DNA from: Pterobdella sp. o SKG-2022
Lineage: Eukaryota > Annelida > Clitellata > Hirudinida > Piscicolidae
Direction: 5' to 3'
NCBI GenBank assembly: GCA_964035795.1
Contig: OZ038326.1
Coordinates: 462,784 to 526,783, forward strand
Length of the DNA stretch: 64,000 nt
Below the pieces are notes generated by a model. The model ran no database searches. It had not been told where the DNA came from and was given only the letters and a program-made list of their open reading frames with translations. A program made the position numbers and the translations under genes. Positions 51,917 to 64,000 of the stretch are shown here, in pieces. The first letter of the stretch is position 1. Each line of letters opens with the position of its first letter.

Positions 51917-54361
51917 ATGGATATGGAAAACAGGCTGGATAATAACTTTCTCGAAACGGAAGTAAATGAATAAATGTAATACCATTTAATTTTTGCAGAG
52001 TCTATTTGAGCATGCGCAACCGCTAAATAAAATACTTTCGTATAAAAAACAATTAATAAGTTGTTTAAAAGTTAACTTTCAAAATGCCAATAACAAACCG
52101 AAGGTGAAAACATTATTTGTGAGTGGACTACCTCTGGACTGCAAGCCCAGAGAACTCAACCTACTTTTCAGACATTACAAAGTTGTTTCAACACCTACCT
52201 CATATCAGTTCTAGTTTACACTTAATTGCATTGTTCATAACAATATCTCAGCTTTAAATAATATCTTAGCTTTATACACTAATTTTAGTCCTTTTCCTGC
52301 ATAGTACCCCACACAACACTGTAATGACACTCACTACTTAGTGAGGGGTTTATAATGTGTGTGTGCTAAAAGTACTTCAATCAAAATAAATTGCTCGATT
52401 GTATCATTTAACAAGTCATTTCATCGACAACTCCAACAGGGATTCGAGAACTCCCTTCTCAAAATGGTCACCAAGCAACTCATACCTCCAAATTGCGTAA
52501 GTGCTTAACATCATCAAAGTTTTTTTTGAATCTTCAAAATATTTATTAGATAAAAAAATTTAAATAGATTGATGAAATTAGAAATACGAATCACGATAAA
52601 CTATTTTCACAATCATCTCTTCCCTCACATCAACATTACTAATGCTACTCTTACTAGCAATTACACTACAAACACTATAACGACTACGGATACCTTCACT
52701 AATATACGCCAATTTGTTTCACAGCCCGTTGGTTTTATAACGTTCACCTCGAGGGCAGATGCAGAAGTAGCCAGGAAAGAGTTGCAGGTTTTGGAGAAAA
52801 TTTGATAATCTTAATGATTGACAAAATCTGTTTGTAAAATTTGTTTTAGTTTTGATGGATTATTTAATGAAGGCCTTTTTTTATGTTTTTAATAGCTAAT
52901 TTATGAAAAATTTGCGTTGGTTTTTTTAGATTTTGGATAAATTTATCGAGGCATCGGAACTTGTTTTGATAAGTTTGGCCTTATGATGTAACTTAGCTTG
53001 TTGCATCAAATGCACTAGCAATTAAAATCTATTGATCAATTATTGGTTATATATTGCATTAATTTGATAATAAATTTGTAACATGATAATTTGCTGCTGT
53101 GTTTAAAGTTTCCTTGAAAGATTCAAATAGTAACATTAAACTACTCAACCTGTCTTTAAACTTCCTGACCCTCCAAGATTAAGAGTAGGTTCATATTTCA
53201 TCACTACTCACTTCTACTAACGCAAAACTCAACTAAATTTTGAACTTTTTCACTAGTTTTCAACCTCACCAAACACGGCACACTCATTTTGTACATTTCA
53301 AAAAAGAATTTTGATTGAAAACTTAAGTTTATCGAGCCAAAAATGTATTGTTTCTATGATCTAAATGATCAAATGCAGTTTGTTTTAATAAATTAAACAC
53401 TTAATTTCAAATTCTTCTAAATTCTCACTACACCATCACTTTTATGGCATTTTCATCTCCCACACAACCCACCATTAACCCTTCACTTCTCACCAGGGCA
53501 TCAAGTTCGACCCAGAACTCCCCCAGACCCTTCGACTTGAGTATGCCAAGACCAACACGAAGGTTTCCAAGCCCAAAACAGCCATACCTCTCCCAGCATA
53601 CTCTCCTCAATTCTTCCCCATAAATGCCACTCATTTCTCTACCACAGCCATCATACAAGACAACAGTTAATATTCATTATATTTATTTCTCATTCTGAAA
53701 TTTTTGGTTTGAAAATCACTGTACAAAATTTAATATATATAGACTATTACTTGTTTTCATTGATTTTAAATAGTTATTTCGTTATAAAAACATTAGGTTC
53801 TGATGTCATTTAACCTTGGGATTCAAATATTATTTATACTGCCCCTCAACTTCCAACAGTGGCAGATCAGTGGTCTCCTAACTTCCCCACCATCATCGTC
53901 GACCCCAACACCTCCTTCATTCAACCTGTCGCTCCCCAACACCAGGTCAGTCTGCTCTAATGGGGTCTTCGTTGGTGGGTGATGGTTTTTTGAGGGGTTA
54001 CTGATAGTGCTGTAAATAGATTCAAAGAGAATGGTTTCGGATATCTTCGTAGTGATAATGTAATGTGATTTATGTTAAACCATTAGAAATTTATTTCAAA
54101 ATCTGAGAATTATTTTTTGCATTGTTTAGTTTTACCCGGCTGTCTACCCATCTCCATCAACACCCATGCTTGGCTCCCCAAACCACAACCCCAACTTGCT
54201 CTTACCAGCCTCCCAGTTCATGCCTCACAACAACTCTTCTTTGCAGGGGTGATAATCTTTTTGGGGTTTCAGATGCTTTGGAGCAGATATTCTATTTTAA
54301 AAATTTTTTTAAAATAATTTTCGTTTTTATTCTTCGTTTTCCTAGTATATACGTTTTAAAA

Positions 54362-54427
<66 letters not shown>

Positions 54428-54945
54428 TGCAAAGGTCCATTCAAGATGTCGCAGATGCAACTTAAAAATATATTTTCAAAAAAAATTTATTTGATCTTTT
54501 AACTCAAATCAAGGTCAAGTCCTACGACCAACATGGGATTTGCGGGAAACAATGCAAACATGGCGGCTACCGGACCGACAACCCTCTTTTTAGCCACGAA
54601 TCTGAACTCCAATGAACAAGAAATAAAAGAAATTTTTACGAGGTTTTGGCGTATATTTTTTTAAAAACATGATAAAAAAATTTCGATAAAAAGGATTCAA
54701 AAGTAATACTTTTAAAAGCTTATAAATGTGGTGGTTTCAGAGTGCAGACAGTAGGGTCCTCTAACAACGAATCCTCTTCCATTATGCTGGGCATTTCATC
54801 GGGTTTGTCACTTCTGAAACTATTTTTTCTTTTATGTAATTCATTATTATTCTTTTATATTGGTGCATCATTTAATAATGAGTTGATTACAATTACTTTT
54901 TCAGGCGCTTCTCATCGGAACTCCAACTCTGCTAGTGCTAATTAA
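51917..54945 (+). CDS. RBPMS: RBPMS / couch potato family RNA-binding protein
   Basis: Exons 51917-51961, 51999-52181, 52440-52496, 52725-52787, 53497-53665, 53860-53945, 54130-54248, 54514-54642, 54741-54802 and 54905-54945 total 954 nt, giving 317 residues. The ATG at 51917 is the only in-frame start before the RRM. RRM1 is unmistakable: [22 protein letters not shown] (only part of it is quoted here), [30 protein letters not shown] and [22 protein letters not shown], matching vertebrate RBPMS strand for strand. These proteins dimerise and bind tandem CAC motifs to control splicing and RNA localisation. A Pro/Ser linker follows. Exon 54514-54642 then encodes RNP2 and helix 1 of a second RRM ([20 protein letters not shown]), but the rest is missing. 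The last exons are Ser/Asn-rich. AATAAA overlaps the stop at 54945. Confidence 0.9.
54361..54425. repeat. (TA)n repeat in RBPMS intron
   Basis: About 32 TA units in the intron between the Pro-rich exon and the partial second RRM. It may affect splicing of the downstream exons. Confidence 0.95.
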
Positions 54946-55713
54946 ATAAAAAATTTTAAAATTTGATGAATATGTGTTTTGAAATAGTTTGAATTGTATA
55001 GTTTTAGAAACATTTAAAAATGAAATTGAAAACGGTGATTATTTTACGGTTTTTGGATTATTAAAAAAATTTTTATTTGTTTCAATTGATTTTTTGGCAA
55101 AATTGAGTTGAAAATAAGAAAAATTTTCTTAGTTTTTCATTATTCATTTTATGATTATTCATTTAAAGTAGTGGTTAGAACTCAAGTATTATTATTTTTT
55201 TTTAAACTGTAGTACTTTTATTTTTCATAAAAATTCACACACTAACTAAAAACAAAAAAAAGATAACGACATAAACTTCAAAATAAAACTAAACTTAAGA
55301 GAAAGAGAAAGAAGAGTATTATGAAAATCAAAAACTTGAATACATTTTTTTGATAGAGATGTTTTTGATGAAATTTTTCTTAAAATACAAATCTTTTCAC
55401 CAAACCCTTCATTCGTTAAGTGTTTTGAGATAACTTTCTATGTTCAGGAACGCACCTTGTTTAAGAAACGGTTTTAAAATGTGATTGGCCAACTCGAAAA
55501 AGCCAGAAATATAAACACATGACTTCAAGATTGTTTAAAAAATTGTCATGTGAAATTCATTTTAACAAAAATATTTTTAAAAGTTATATAAAAAATAGAA
55601 AAGGTTTTTCAAAAAATTCTTTAAGTTTATATGTACAATCAAAAATATTGAAACTTAAGTCATCTGATAAGTGAAAAAAGTGTTGATGAAGATTGGTCGC
55701 TCATGGCGCAAAA
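54946..55713. other. Intergenic region
   Basis: About 770 bp between RBPMS and FNIP, AT-rich, with no exon recognised. It should contain the FNIP promoter. Confidence 0.5.
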
Positions 55714-57137
55714 ATGGCTCTTTTGAATAAACTCTTCAAAAGACAAGTTTCTTCAAGCAATCCAAACACAAAGAGCAACAACCAACAATGCAGAAAAAAA
55801 GATAGCACTCAAAAGGCTTCGGAACTAAAGACATGTATTCCAGAACAACCCAAGTACTTGAAACATTTAAAAACTCATTTATTCAAAAATTAATCGGAAA
55901 TGTTACATTTGTGATTTGAAGCATGTTGTATGCCCTCAACAATATAATGCCTGATGTTCAAGGTACATAGATGGGCATCACATACTGACAAAGGATGATG
56001 TGAAGTTGGTGATTGTGAAGCACCACGACCAGTATGGAAGTCGGGTTCTTTTTGACTCTTCAAACCAACCACAAGTCTGTATACAAAACTTAGTTGTTTT
56101 ATGCCTAGATGTGGAAAGAGTAGTTATGAGTATTTACTGTTCATTATAACCTTGTACAACTGTTTTCGTTTATCCAAGCATACTTGAATTAACATAAATA
56201 TTGAGAATAAACCGATCAAAAATTTGTATAAAAGATTTTAAAATTATTATCATTGAACTGCAGCAGAATTCATATCAAGACTTCATGTTTGGATCCTCAT
56301 TGATCCCCAGCAAATCCACTTTCACTAAGATCCATGTTCTCAAGTATACTCGATGATTTTGTTTGAATTATCCTTATTTTTCTTGTTTTAAACTTATATC
56401 ATTGTTCTTATCATTTTAAAAAATTAATTAAAGTTATCAAAAAATTAAATTTTATGAAATTGGTTAAAATATAATAAAAATAATTCAAAATATTTTAATA
56501 ATTTCTATTAAATAAATAAAACTATTCATAAACAAGTATTAAACTGCATTATCTCCCACAGCAACCCCCCAGAGCTCATGTTCTCCCACATTTTCACACC
56601 CCACCACAAAACCAACAACAACAAGACAGCTGAATGGTGGCTTGCAAAACTTTAAAATTAATACTCATTTAAATAATACAAATTTAATTGGCTGAATCTA
56701 TCATCATCACTATTGATAGAATTATCATTTTTGTTATCACCAGGAGTAATATCATTCTTTTGTTTATATTACACAGCGGGGTATTTGACTTCTATGGCTT
56801 CCATGAGCTGCCCCAGCAAGACCACACCTACAACCACTTCAGCTCCTTACCCATCTCCATCAACGACGACCTCCACAAGTCCACTGGTCTGTGCTGTTTA
56901 TTTCAATTATTTATCTTTGTTTTTATTTCTAATTGCATTTTTATCTATCTAGTTATCTATCTATTTATTCATCTATCTTTTTCTTAAAAATATGCACATA
57001 CTAACATGTCCAACAGACACCTTCAGCAGAAGGAAGGGAGAAGGATGGGGTGATGATGGGGATAATGATAGAGGTATGATAAAGAAGAAATATTATAACT
57101 TCACATAATTTTTTATCATAAATATTATTTATCTATC

Positions 57138-57172
<35 letters not shown>

Positions 57173-60100
57173 GTCTGTCTATCTATACCACAAAGGACAT
57201 GAAGTATTGAGTTCATCTTTGGCATCTCCAGGCAATGTCTTCAGGAGCGTGGAATGTAGCTACCGCAGATCCACAGAGTCAAAGTGCAAGATGGATTCTC
57301 AGTTCTTGCAGGTTGGTGCTTATGTTAATGAAATTTTTTGTATTTGTTATGATCAAATGCTTTGTGTTAGTGTTACTGTTATTTTTTTTCCATGGTTTTG
57401 TAGCTCACAATAGATCCATTACAAACCACCATCTATATCACTTCACCATCATTCCAGAGCCTTCCACTCAAGAAGAGACCATTAAAGATGGGGTTTGCCA
57501 TTGTCTTCAGACTGTCTAATCACACCCAAGCTACTCAGTGAGTGTTAATTATGGGGTAGGTAAATGGATGTAGTGGATACTTAGATGGATAGATAAATCT
57601 ATTGATTTTGTTACCCAATCAATGTATCAACCACTAAAACAAATCACACCATACCCTCAATTATATAACACCACATTGGACTACAGAAACATCAGGGACT
57701 TTTTCTTCACACATCTGCACACGCTCACATCCACCATTGAGAAGGTCTGTGTTGATAGGGGAGCTTTTAAAGTGCTTGAACTTTTATTTTTTGGAGGGTA
57801 GGAAGGGCTTTCAGTTTAAATGTTTATTTAAGTCATGTTTTCATAGTTTTATGGCGTTTTCACACATGTATATGGTCTATATTAACTTTCATGATGTCAT
57901 TTCTTGAAGTTTTCGACGTTATATGTAGATTTTTTCATTATTTTTGTTTGTACATTTTCTTGATATAGTATGAATGGTTGAACCGCCTGCTAAGGTATAG
58001 GATTCAAAATCACTGCAGCCTCGGATAGTGTGATAAGCGAGGTCCAATTAAGTCCAATTAACTCAATGTGACTCTAATCTATTATTGATTTCTAACCAAT
58101 AATAATAATTTTTATTCCTATTTTTCAAATTAATTTGGATAAATTACCTTATGACATCACAGGGTGTGTTATCTCACTCATAAATCCTTCATCACCGCTC
58201 ATTAACCACCCACTTAGTCTTTGTAATATCATTATAAGAACATAATGATTTGAGAATGATGAGTTAATTGACTGTGAGGTGCTGGAGATTTGTGGTGCTT
58301 GATTAATTTCGAGAATTTTTGGGTGGTCAAGTTGGTATATAAGATTTCAAAATGATTGTTAATATTTGCCATTGAAAAGTCACTATAATGACTTGTGCTC
58401 ATGAGTTAGAAATGCTGTCTATTCACCTTTTTCTCCATGTTTGCATTGTGGTGTTATTGATTATTAAGACTTTATTCATAATATTATTAGTGTTTCCATT
58501 GTATCATTATCATCATTGAAATACTGATGTCAGGTGAAGTTGGTGGTATGTGACAAGGCATTCATTGAAAAGCTCATCTCCCTCCCTCCCGAGTTGCACC
58601 ATGACTTCTTCAGACTTGTCTGTCTTTTTGTTTTTTGATCAATCACGTTTTTAGTTGCAAAAATATTTAATTTTCATTCCAATATAGAACTATAATTATG
58701 ATATATTTATGTTACAACCAATGTGTTTTACTAACCATTATATCAATACTACAATTGACAGCACACTGATTGCATAATAAAAGAGGTAATGAACTTCTAC
58801 TCCTTCCCCCGACTCCAAGACCCTGTCTGGCTCACCTCTTCGCTATTATCGCCCATCAATTCGTCATCAAGCCCTTTCCCTTCTTCACTCACATCATCAC
58901 AACAACCTAGTTCTTTTGTTCTTCCATCTCACCATTTGTGTCATTCCATTCTTAACCCATTCATCAAAAATTTTGTCTCTGTGTGTGACAAATGCTACAA
59001 CCGCAGCTCTAAGTTGTGAGTTTTTGTGTTTCATGCTACTATATCAATAGCCATGACTTCAAATATTCATTATAATTATTACTATTATTATTATTACAAC
59101 CAAAAGAAGTATTTGTTAGTGTAATTCTTCTAACCCATCTGCAGCTTCTTTGGCAGTCTTCTCACTGCCACTCTGACCCATCACTTATCTTGGGTCTCCA
59201 ACTTTTTGCATCAGCAGGAGGAAGAGAAGGAAGAAGATTGGGATGAAGAAGTGCCTTATATGGGGTTTCGACATAAGAAATATGCTAACCCTATTGAACG
59301 AGAACTCTAGTTAGTTTATTGGTTGTATAAACATAACTATAAATTATAATCAATTTTTGACAGTAATCTCTACGGAACAGTGGGTTTTCCGAAGTGCGTT
59401 TCAAAGACAGTGATAGTGGGAAAGAAGGTTGCCATCATGAAGAAACTGCTCAACATCCTCAGCTACTTCATCAGAAGCTCCAACTTGTACGTCAGGACCA
59501 GCTCCAAGACCCATGAGAACTTCAGCAACCCCCACAGAACCAAGACTCCCTACAGTGGTCTGAGCAGCAACTCAAGTAGCACCAGTCTCGACACCAACCT
59601 GTCATCCACCTCCAGTGACAATCTCTCCAGCCATGCCTCTTCCACGCTTAATAAGTCTTCCAAAAACATATCAAAATCATCGTTTTATTTGAATGAGTTG
59701 AATTCTAGTCTCAAAACAGTGAATACATACGCATGTCTCAAAAATGATCACGGGTGCTTGGACTCCAAGGATTCTGGGTACAGCGATGATGCCTGTCATG
59801 AAAAAAAAGTCAAGCAAACTAACACCAAGTCTAACTCCATTTTTTATGTTGAAACTCCATCGGGTATCAAAGATTTTAGTCCAAAAGAAAAAAAAAAGGA
59901 AATTTATTTGAAAAAAGAAAAATTAAATGAAATAGCAAAAAAAAAGGGAAATATGATAGAAAAATCGAAGTTAAGGGATCAGTGGGTAGTTTGTGTTGAT
60001 GATGGTGCTAGCAAAACTGTTAACGAGAGAGAAGTAGTGAGGAATGTTAGGAGCGAGTATTTTGTGGAGAAGAATAAGTCCAGCAAGGATGAGCATTTGG

Positions 60101-62663
60101 GTATGATAAAAACCACATCAGCTGAATGTGACGACATTTATCTGCAGACGAGTAGCTACTTCAAGATGAATGAAATAAAGAAGTCTGCAGATGAAAAAGA
60201 AGAAGCAAATTCTTTACAAAGCCATCCAGAAACTTCACCAAAAGACGATACATGCCGCACAAGAGATGTTCTTGTTGAGGGAACAAAGACTCGACGCACA
60301 TTGTCTCCCGTATCCATTAGCACCACCCCAGTCATCGGCAGGTCATCTGAGAGTCTCAACACCCTCACAGGACTCAGTGTCCTCGTTGATAGCTTCCCTC
60401 CTGTGGCTCATGTGACTGATGAGAAGAGGGATGGACCTGTTGAAATATTGGATGCCCAAAATAACAGTTGTGATACAGGTATTTTTGAAGAAAATAAAAC
60501 GAGGGAAAATAAGCAGTCGTTGAACTTCAAACTTGAGGAGGCTTTGGATGAGATAATGATGGGTGAGGAGTACCAGGAAGCAGATGTTGGTGACATCACT
60601 GTACAGCAAGAACAGTCGGAAGGCTTTAGTACCTCCAACGAGAAATGGGACGTGGTGGAAGATAGTCTGGATAACCTACTTGACGGACCAATCAAGATCC
60701 AGCTCGATTTCAAATTTTCCCTCATCAGCAATGCTTCCCAAGAAAGCAGTACCCTCAACAAGAAATTGTCGAATAAAATTTCATCTGGAGCTGAAAGCCT
60801 GTCTGATGCTGAGAGTAAGCATGATAAGAAACACTCTGTGCACCATGATGATGGTTGTGAGGAGAAGGTTTTCAAGAGGACAGAGAGTGCTTTGAATCTA
60901 GGTGACTCAAGAAAGGATGACAACATATTGTGAGTTCACCATTTGATCGTCTGCTTTTAGAGTTATGACTAATTCAAACATGTGATTTTGTGTTCTTATT
61001 TTTGTTACTGTATTTATATTTTACTTACGTAATTCATATTCTTTCATTATCAGCAAACCTCCGCAACGCAAATCGCCAATAGTCCCTCAACCTCCTCCAA
61101 CTACATCACCACAAAAAGACGAGAAAGCAGAAGCACCCCAAAAAAAACGAGGCTTCACATTTGTGCCGATGCCTCATGACAACTTTTTCAAAAACGAATC
61201 TTTGAAACTTGAAAAACATCTATCAGCCAAGAGTCAAAGCAACCCACAGGAAGTCCCGACCAGGCCACTGAGGACTACCGCGTCTACCTTCTATGTCGAC
61301 TTTAACAATCATTCAAGCAACGATGCCGTAACGAGTTCCAATGATAACATTCCATCAACTTCAAAAACACAAAAACAACACAACGTTCAAGCAAGTTGCT
61401 CAGAACCGGAAGTATCATCAAAAAAATTCACCAACATCAGCAACCACAGCTTCAAGCTGCTGCCGACCAATCAGAACATCACAAGATCATTACTAGGGGG
61501 TCATTGCACGGCGTATACACCAGATTTTGTGTTGCACTCAACCACCGACCGATCTTTCCTCACTCCCCCATTCCTTCCCCTCTACCAAGACCTCATCGCT
61601 TCCTTCAAGGTTTGCATTTTGTGGTCTACGTACCCACTTCTATTCTACATTATATAATTTTAGAGTCTTATTCACTTTTAATAGTGTTTTACTTTTTTTC
61701 TTGTTCATTTTTAATTTTTCATGGCATCTTTTGCATTGTACACCATCTCAAAAGATGAACCTTGTGGAAAATCCAATCGGTGCTAGTCTTTCTATAGTCG
61801 CAGATGTTGATAACTGGTTGGTTTCAGTTATTCCCATACAATCAAATCTATATACTAATCAAATAAATTGATCAAACAAGTTAAGCGAATACATAATTAT
61901 ATACTTTTTATTTAAATAAATATAATAATTATCAGGTCAGTTCAGTTGTACAGTTGCACTCAGGACTCTCTATGCCCAAACAGTCTCTCCAGCCCCACCA
62001 CCATCATCTCTTCCCAACTCATCCTCAAACTCATCGACACTCTCTATGGGCTGGCCAAGTTCACTGCTGACCCTTTTGTTGTACGCCTGTTATTTATTTC
62101 AATTCATAATTATTATTTAGTTGGAGAATAAAGAAAACAAGTTCATTTATTAAAAATACAAAGTTTTTCTTAAGTATTATGTACATTATCAAGTATTGAA
62201 GCTAATCTATCAAAAGCACATCACATTGTAGGCATTTATAACCCATAACAATATTCAACTACAACACATCATCATTAACACCCCACCAATCATCACTACA
62301 GTGGTTCTCCATCATCGAAGAGCATCTGGAGATAATCTGCCTAAAGAGCCGAATCTTGGCAGAGTACATCAGACTGCATGGTATGCTGTGTTCACAGTCC
62401 CTCGCACACACTCTCGGGTGAGTGTTCATCTAGAGGAGATAGTTTTTTGATTAAATATTTAATACATCGCATAACTTATTATGACGTATAACCTAACAAC
62501 TTGGGATCAATTGTAGTATTATAAAATCCATACTAAATTCAACCCCATATACAACAGTTTTGATGTGAGCGACCTGCCATTATTGTTGGCTGTGGTGGGT
62601 GTGCACAGCCCTGACATCCTTCTGCTTTTGAACAAGAGCAAGAATAATGAAGCTGATACATGA
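55714..62663 (+). CDS. FNIP: Folliculin-interacting protein
   Basis: Eighteen exons: 55714-55853, 55963-56074, 56264-56343, 56562-56636, 56777-56886, 57017-57073, 57196-57311, 57404-57537, 57687-57744, 58534-58617, 58762-59015, 59145-59309, 59364-60929, 61054-61609, 61755-61816, 61936-62077, 62302-62417, 62558-62663. They sum to 3,933 nt, exactly 1,310 residues plus stop. FNIP landmarks in order: MALLNKLFKRQ, VLFDSS, FMFGSS, NPPELMFSHIFTP, MGFAIVFRLS, FFFTHLH, LQDPVWLT, NLYGTVGFP, KTVIVGKK, SLLGGHC, PDFVL, ADVDNW and SDLPLLLAVVGVHSPDILL. FNIP pairs with folliculin in a longin/DENN heterodimer that regulates RagC/D GTPases at the lysosome and AMPK/mTORC1 signalling. The long exon 59364-60929 is mostly a Ser/Lys-rich loop between the conserved blocks. 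Exon 56777-56886 is the least certain. Confidence 0.9.
57126..57187. repeat. (CTAT)n tetranucleotide repeat in FNIP intron
   Basis: About 15 copies, ending nine bases before the acceptor of exon 57196-57311, so it occupies the polypyrimidine region. Confidence 0.9.
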
Positions 62664-63237
62664 TGAGGTGGTGGTGAAGTGGGAGGAAGGGGGGGTTATG
62701 ATGATGGTGATAATGTAGTAGCACATGGTTGGATGACGACAGTGTGATGAAGTGACAGTTTCGAAATAATAAAAATAGTTGTTTATTGTTTTATACTTGA
62801 TAATTGTTTTAATATTGATTATTTTAAATTTGAATAATAAATGATTTAATTAAGTGCATTTGTAAATTTTTTAATGTTGCTTGCGTCTGAAAGCCTCACC
62901 ATTAAATTTAAGCGTTTTGTTCAATAACTTACAGTTGAGTTTTTATTTAATCGTGTTGAAATGTTATGTGTTTGAATAAGTTTAAATTTTCAGCATATAC
63001 ATTTGCAAATAAATATTTATACCACCCGCTCTTCTATAGGAGTATATAATACAGACATGATGAATTTATAATGAGGTATAAAACATGATGAACGCTTGTA
63101 TAATAAAAACATGATGCTGAGGGCAAACATGTGTTAACAAGGCCATTAATCGCCTTCGTTCCAAAAAGTAATTCATTAACAGATATATAACAAATAAAAG
63201 TAAAAGTTGGCATATTTTTGCATGGAATTCGTTGTAT
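62664..63237. other. Intergenic region
   Basis: Contains the FNIP poly(A) signal (AATAAA at 62768-62773) and the upstream region of the channel gene. Nothing else recognised. Confidence 0.5.
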
Positions 63238-63453
63238 ATGGCCTCGAAAATCTCGCACGATGCTTGCGCTAACATTCATCAAAACCTGGAGCACTTTGCT
63301 GGAATCACCTCAGTACACGGTGTTCCACGCATCATCAACGCTTCATCCATCCAACAACGCATCTTTTGGGCGCTGGTCTTCCTCTTTGCTGTAGTCATGT
63401 TCATCATCACAGGAACCAACCTCCTCACACTTTTCTTCTCATATCCTAAAAAG
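63238..63453 (+). CDS. DEG/ENaC channel, N-terminal exon (gene runs off window)
   Basis: ATG at 63238; 72 codons end at a phase 0 donor (aag|gtttgc). The exon has the layout of the degenerin/epithelial sodium channel family: a cytosolic stretch ending in the His-Gly gating motif (TSVHGVPRI, residues 25-33), then ARG-like basic residues (QQRIFW) and a first transmembrane helix (about residues 43-66). The family makes trimeric amiloride-sensitive Na+ channels, including acid- and FMRFamide-gated forms. The subfamily cannot be named without the extracellular domain, which must lie beyond 64000. Confidence 0.75.
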
Positions 63454-64000
63454 GTTTGCTTTCATGAAGGTATCTCACTGTGTTCTTAACATTACATTTT
63501 GAGGCTTAAAATTGTATTTTTGAGTTAATTTTCAACTTAAAAGTCTAGTGTGCAAATGATCGATAGTAAATAACTAATACAGCACACAATGAGTGTCCGA
63601 TTGAGGGATCGATTTTTGAGCAAGTCAACTTGTGGAGTTTTGTTCGAAATTGGATATTTACAAAAATTTTTATTAAAGGACGAAAATTAGTTAATGCGAG
63701 TTGGAAGACATTCAATTTTTTTTATAATCCTGTTCGAACTCCAAAAGAGATTTAGGCTGAAATAGTAGTTACATTTGATTTGAAAGTTATATTTTTTCAA
63801 ACTCCTTTTGTTTGAAGTCGGATTTATTTTTATTCAGAAATATTCGATGGTTCATAAAATCGCTGAATTACAATCCATCATCCGCTTCACAAAGCCTCAC
63901 ATGCTATTCAAAACCGAATACCCTCATATGTTATATATTTGATCATCAACCAAATACAACTTATGATTGTATGCTTATTAAAATAAAAATTGATTACCTC
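63454..64000. other. First intron of the channel gene (partial)
   Basis: AT-rich sequence after the donor at 63454. No second exon seen before the window ends. Confidence 0.5.

Noticed and set aside
60408..60926. 172-codon minus-strand ORF
   Set aside because: It lies opposite the FNIP coding exon and mirrors its Ser/Glu-rich codons. FNIP homology fixes the + strand.

Overview
This is a nuclear, intron-rich, AT-rich animal genome fragment. No bacterial operon, virus or transposon is visible. The genes have 30-150 bp exons with GT...AG (once GC...AG) introns, AATAAA signals and bilaterian families: agrin, Egr, Iroquois homeobox, NFI, RBPMS, folliculin-interacting protein and DEG/ENaC. The low GC, abundant trinucleotide microsatellites and Asn/Lys-rich low-complexity protein segments would fit a lophotrochozoan such as an annelid or leech. 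That placement is inference, and the species cannot be fixed from the sequence alone.

Layout. 0.6-3.7 kb (+): 3' part of an SR-rich, poly-Q nuclear protein. 4.2-5.5 kb (+): an Egr-type zinc-finger factor whose first finger is degenerate. 8.1-9.8 kb (-): an unrecognised single-pass membrane protein with a poly-Asp run. 9.8-13.8 kb: microsatellite-rich spacer with a run of about 78 TTA repeats. 13.8-28.0 kb (+): a large agrin of about 36 exons and 2,790 residues, with signal peptide, split NtA domain, Thr-rich linker, two Ig domains, sixteen follistatin/Kazal modules, two laminin-EGF modules, a seventeenth follistatin module, one LamG and one EGF. 28.8-29.6 kb (+): a small secreted VWA-like protein. 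29.6-35.5 kb: no convincing protein gene, but an isolated heat-shock-element/TATA promoter-like block and several minisatellites. 35.5-38.1 kb (+): Iroquois (TALE) homeobox gene. 39.7-43.0 kb (-): FHA-domain plus coiled-coil protein. 43.3-49.2 kb (-): Nuclear Factor I with a very long C-terminal region. 50.5-51.7 kb (-): possible small exons. 51.9-54.9 kb (+): RBPMS/couch-potato family RNA-binding protein with a vestigial second RRM. 55.7-62.7 kb (+): FNIP (folliculin-interacting protein). 63.2 kb onward (+): N-terminal exon of a DEG/ENaC channel.

For the multi-exon genes I assembled exons by hand from splice sites, requiring phase agreement across every junction. Reading frames stay open end to end for agrin, Egr, Irx, the FHA gene, NFI, RBPMS, FNIP and the VWA-like gene. 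Untranslated exons and alternative splicing were not resolved. There is no operon logic. The genes are independent, but Egr, Irx, NFI and RBPMS are all regulators typical of developing tissue, and agrin is an extracellular matrix/synaptic organiser.
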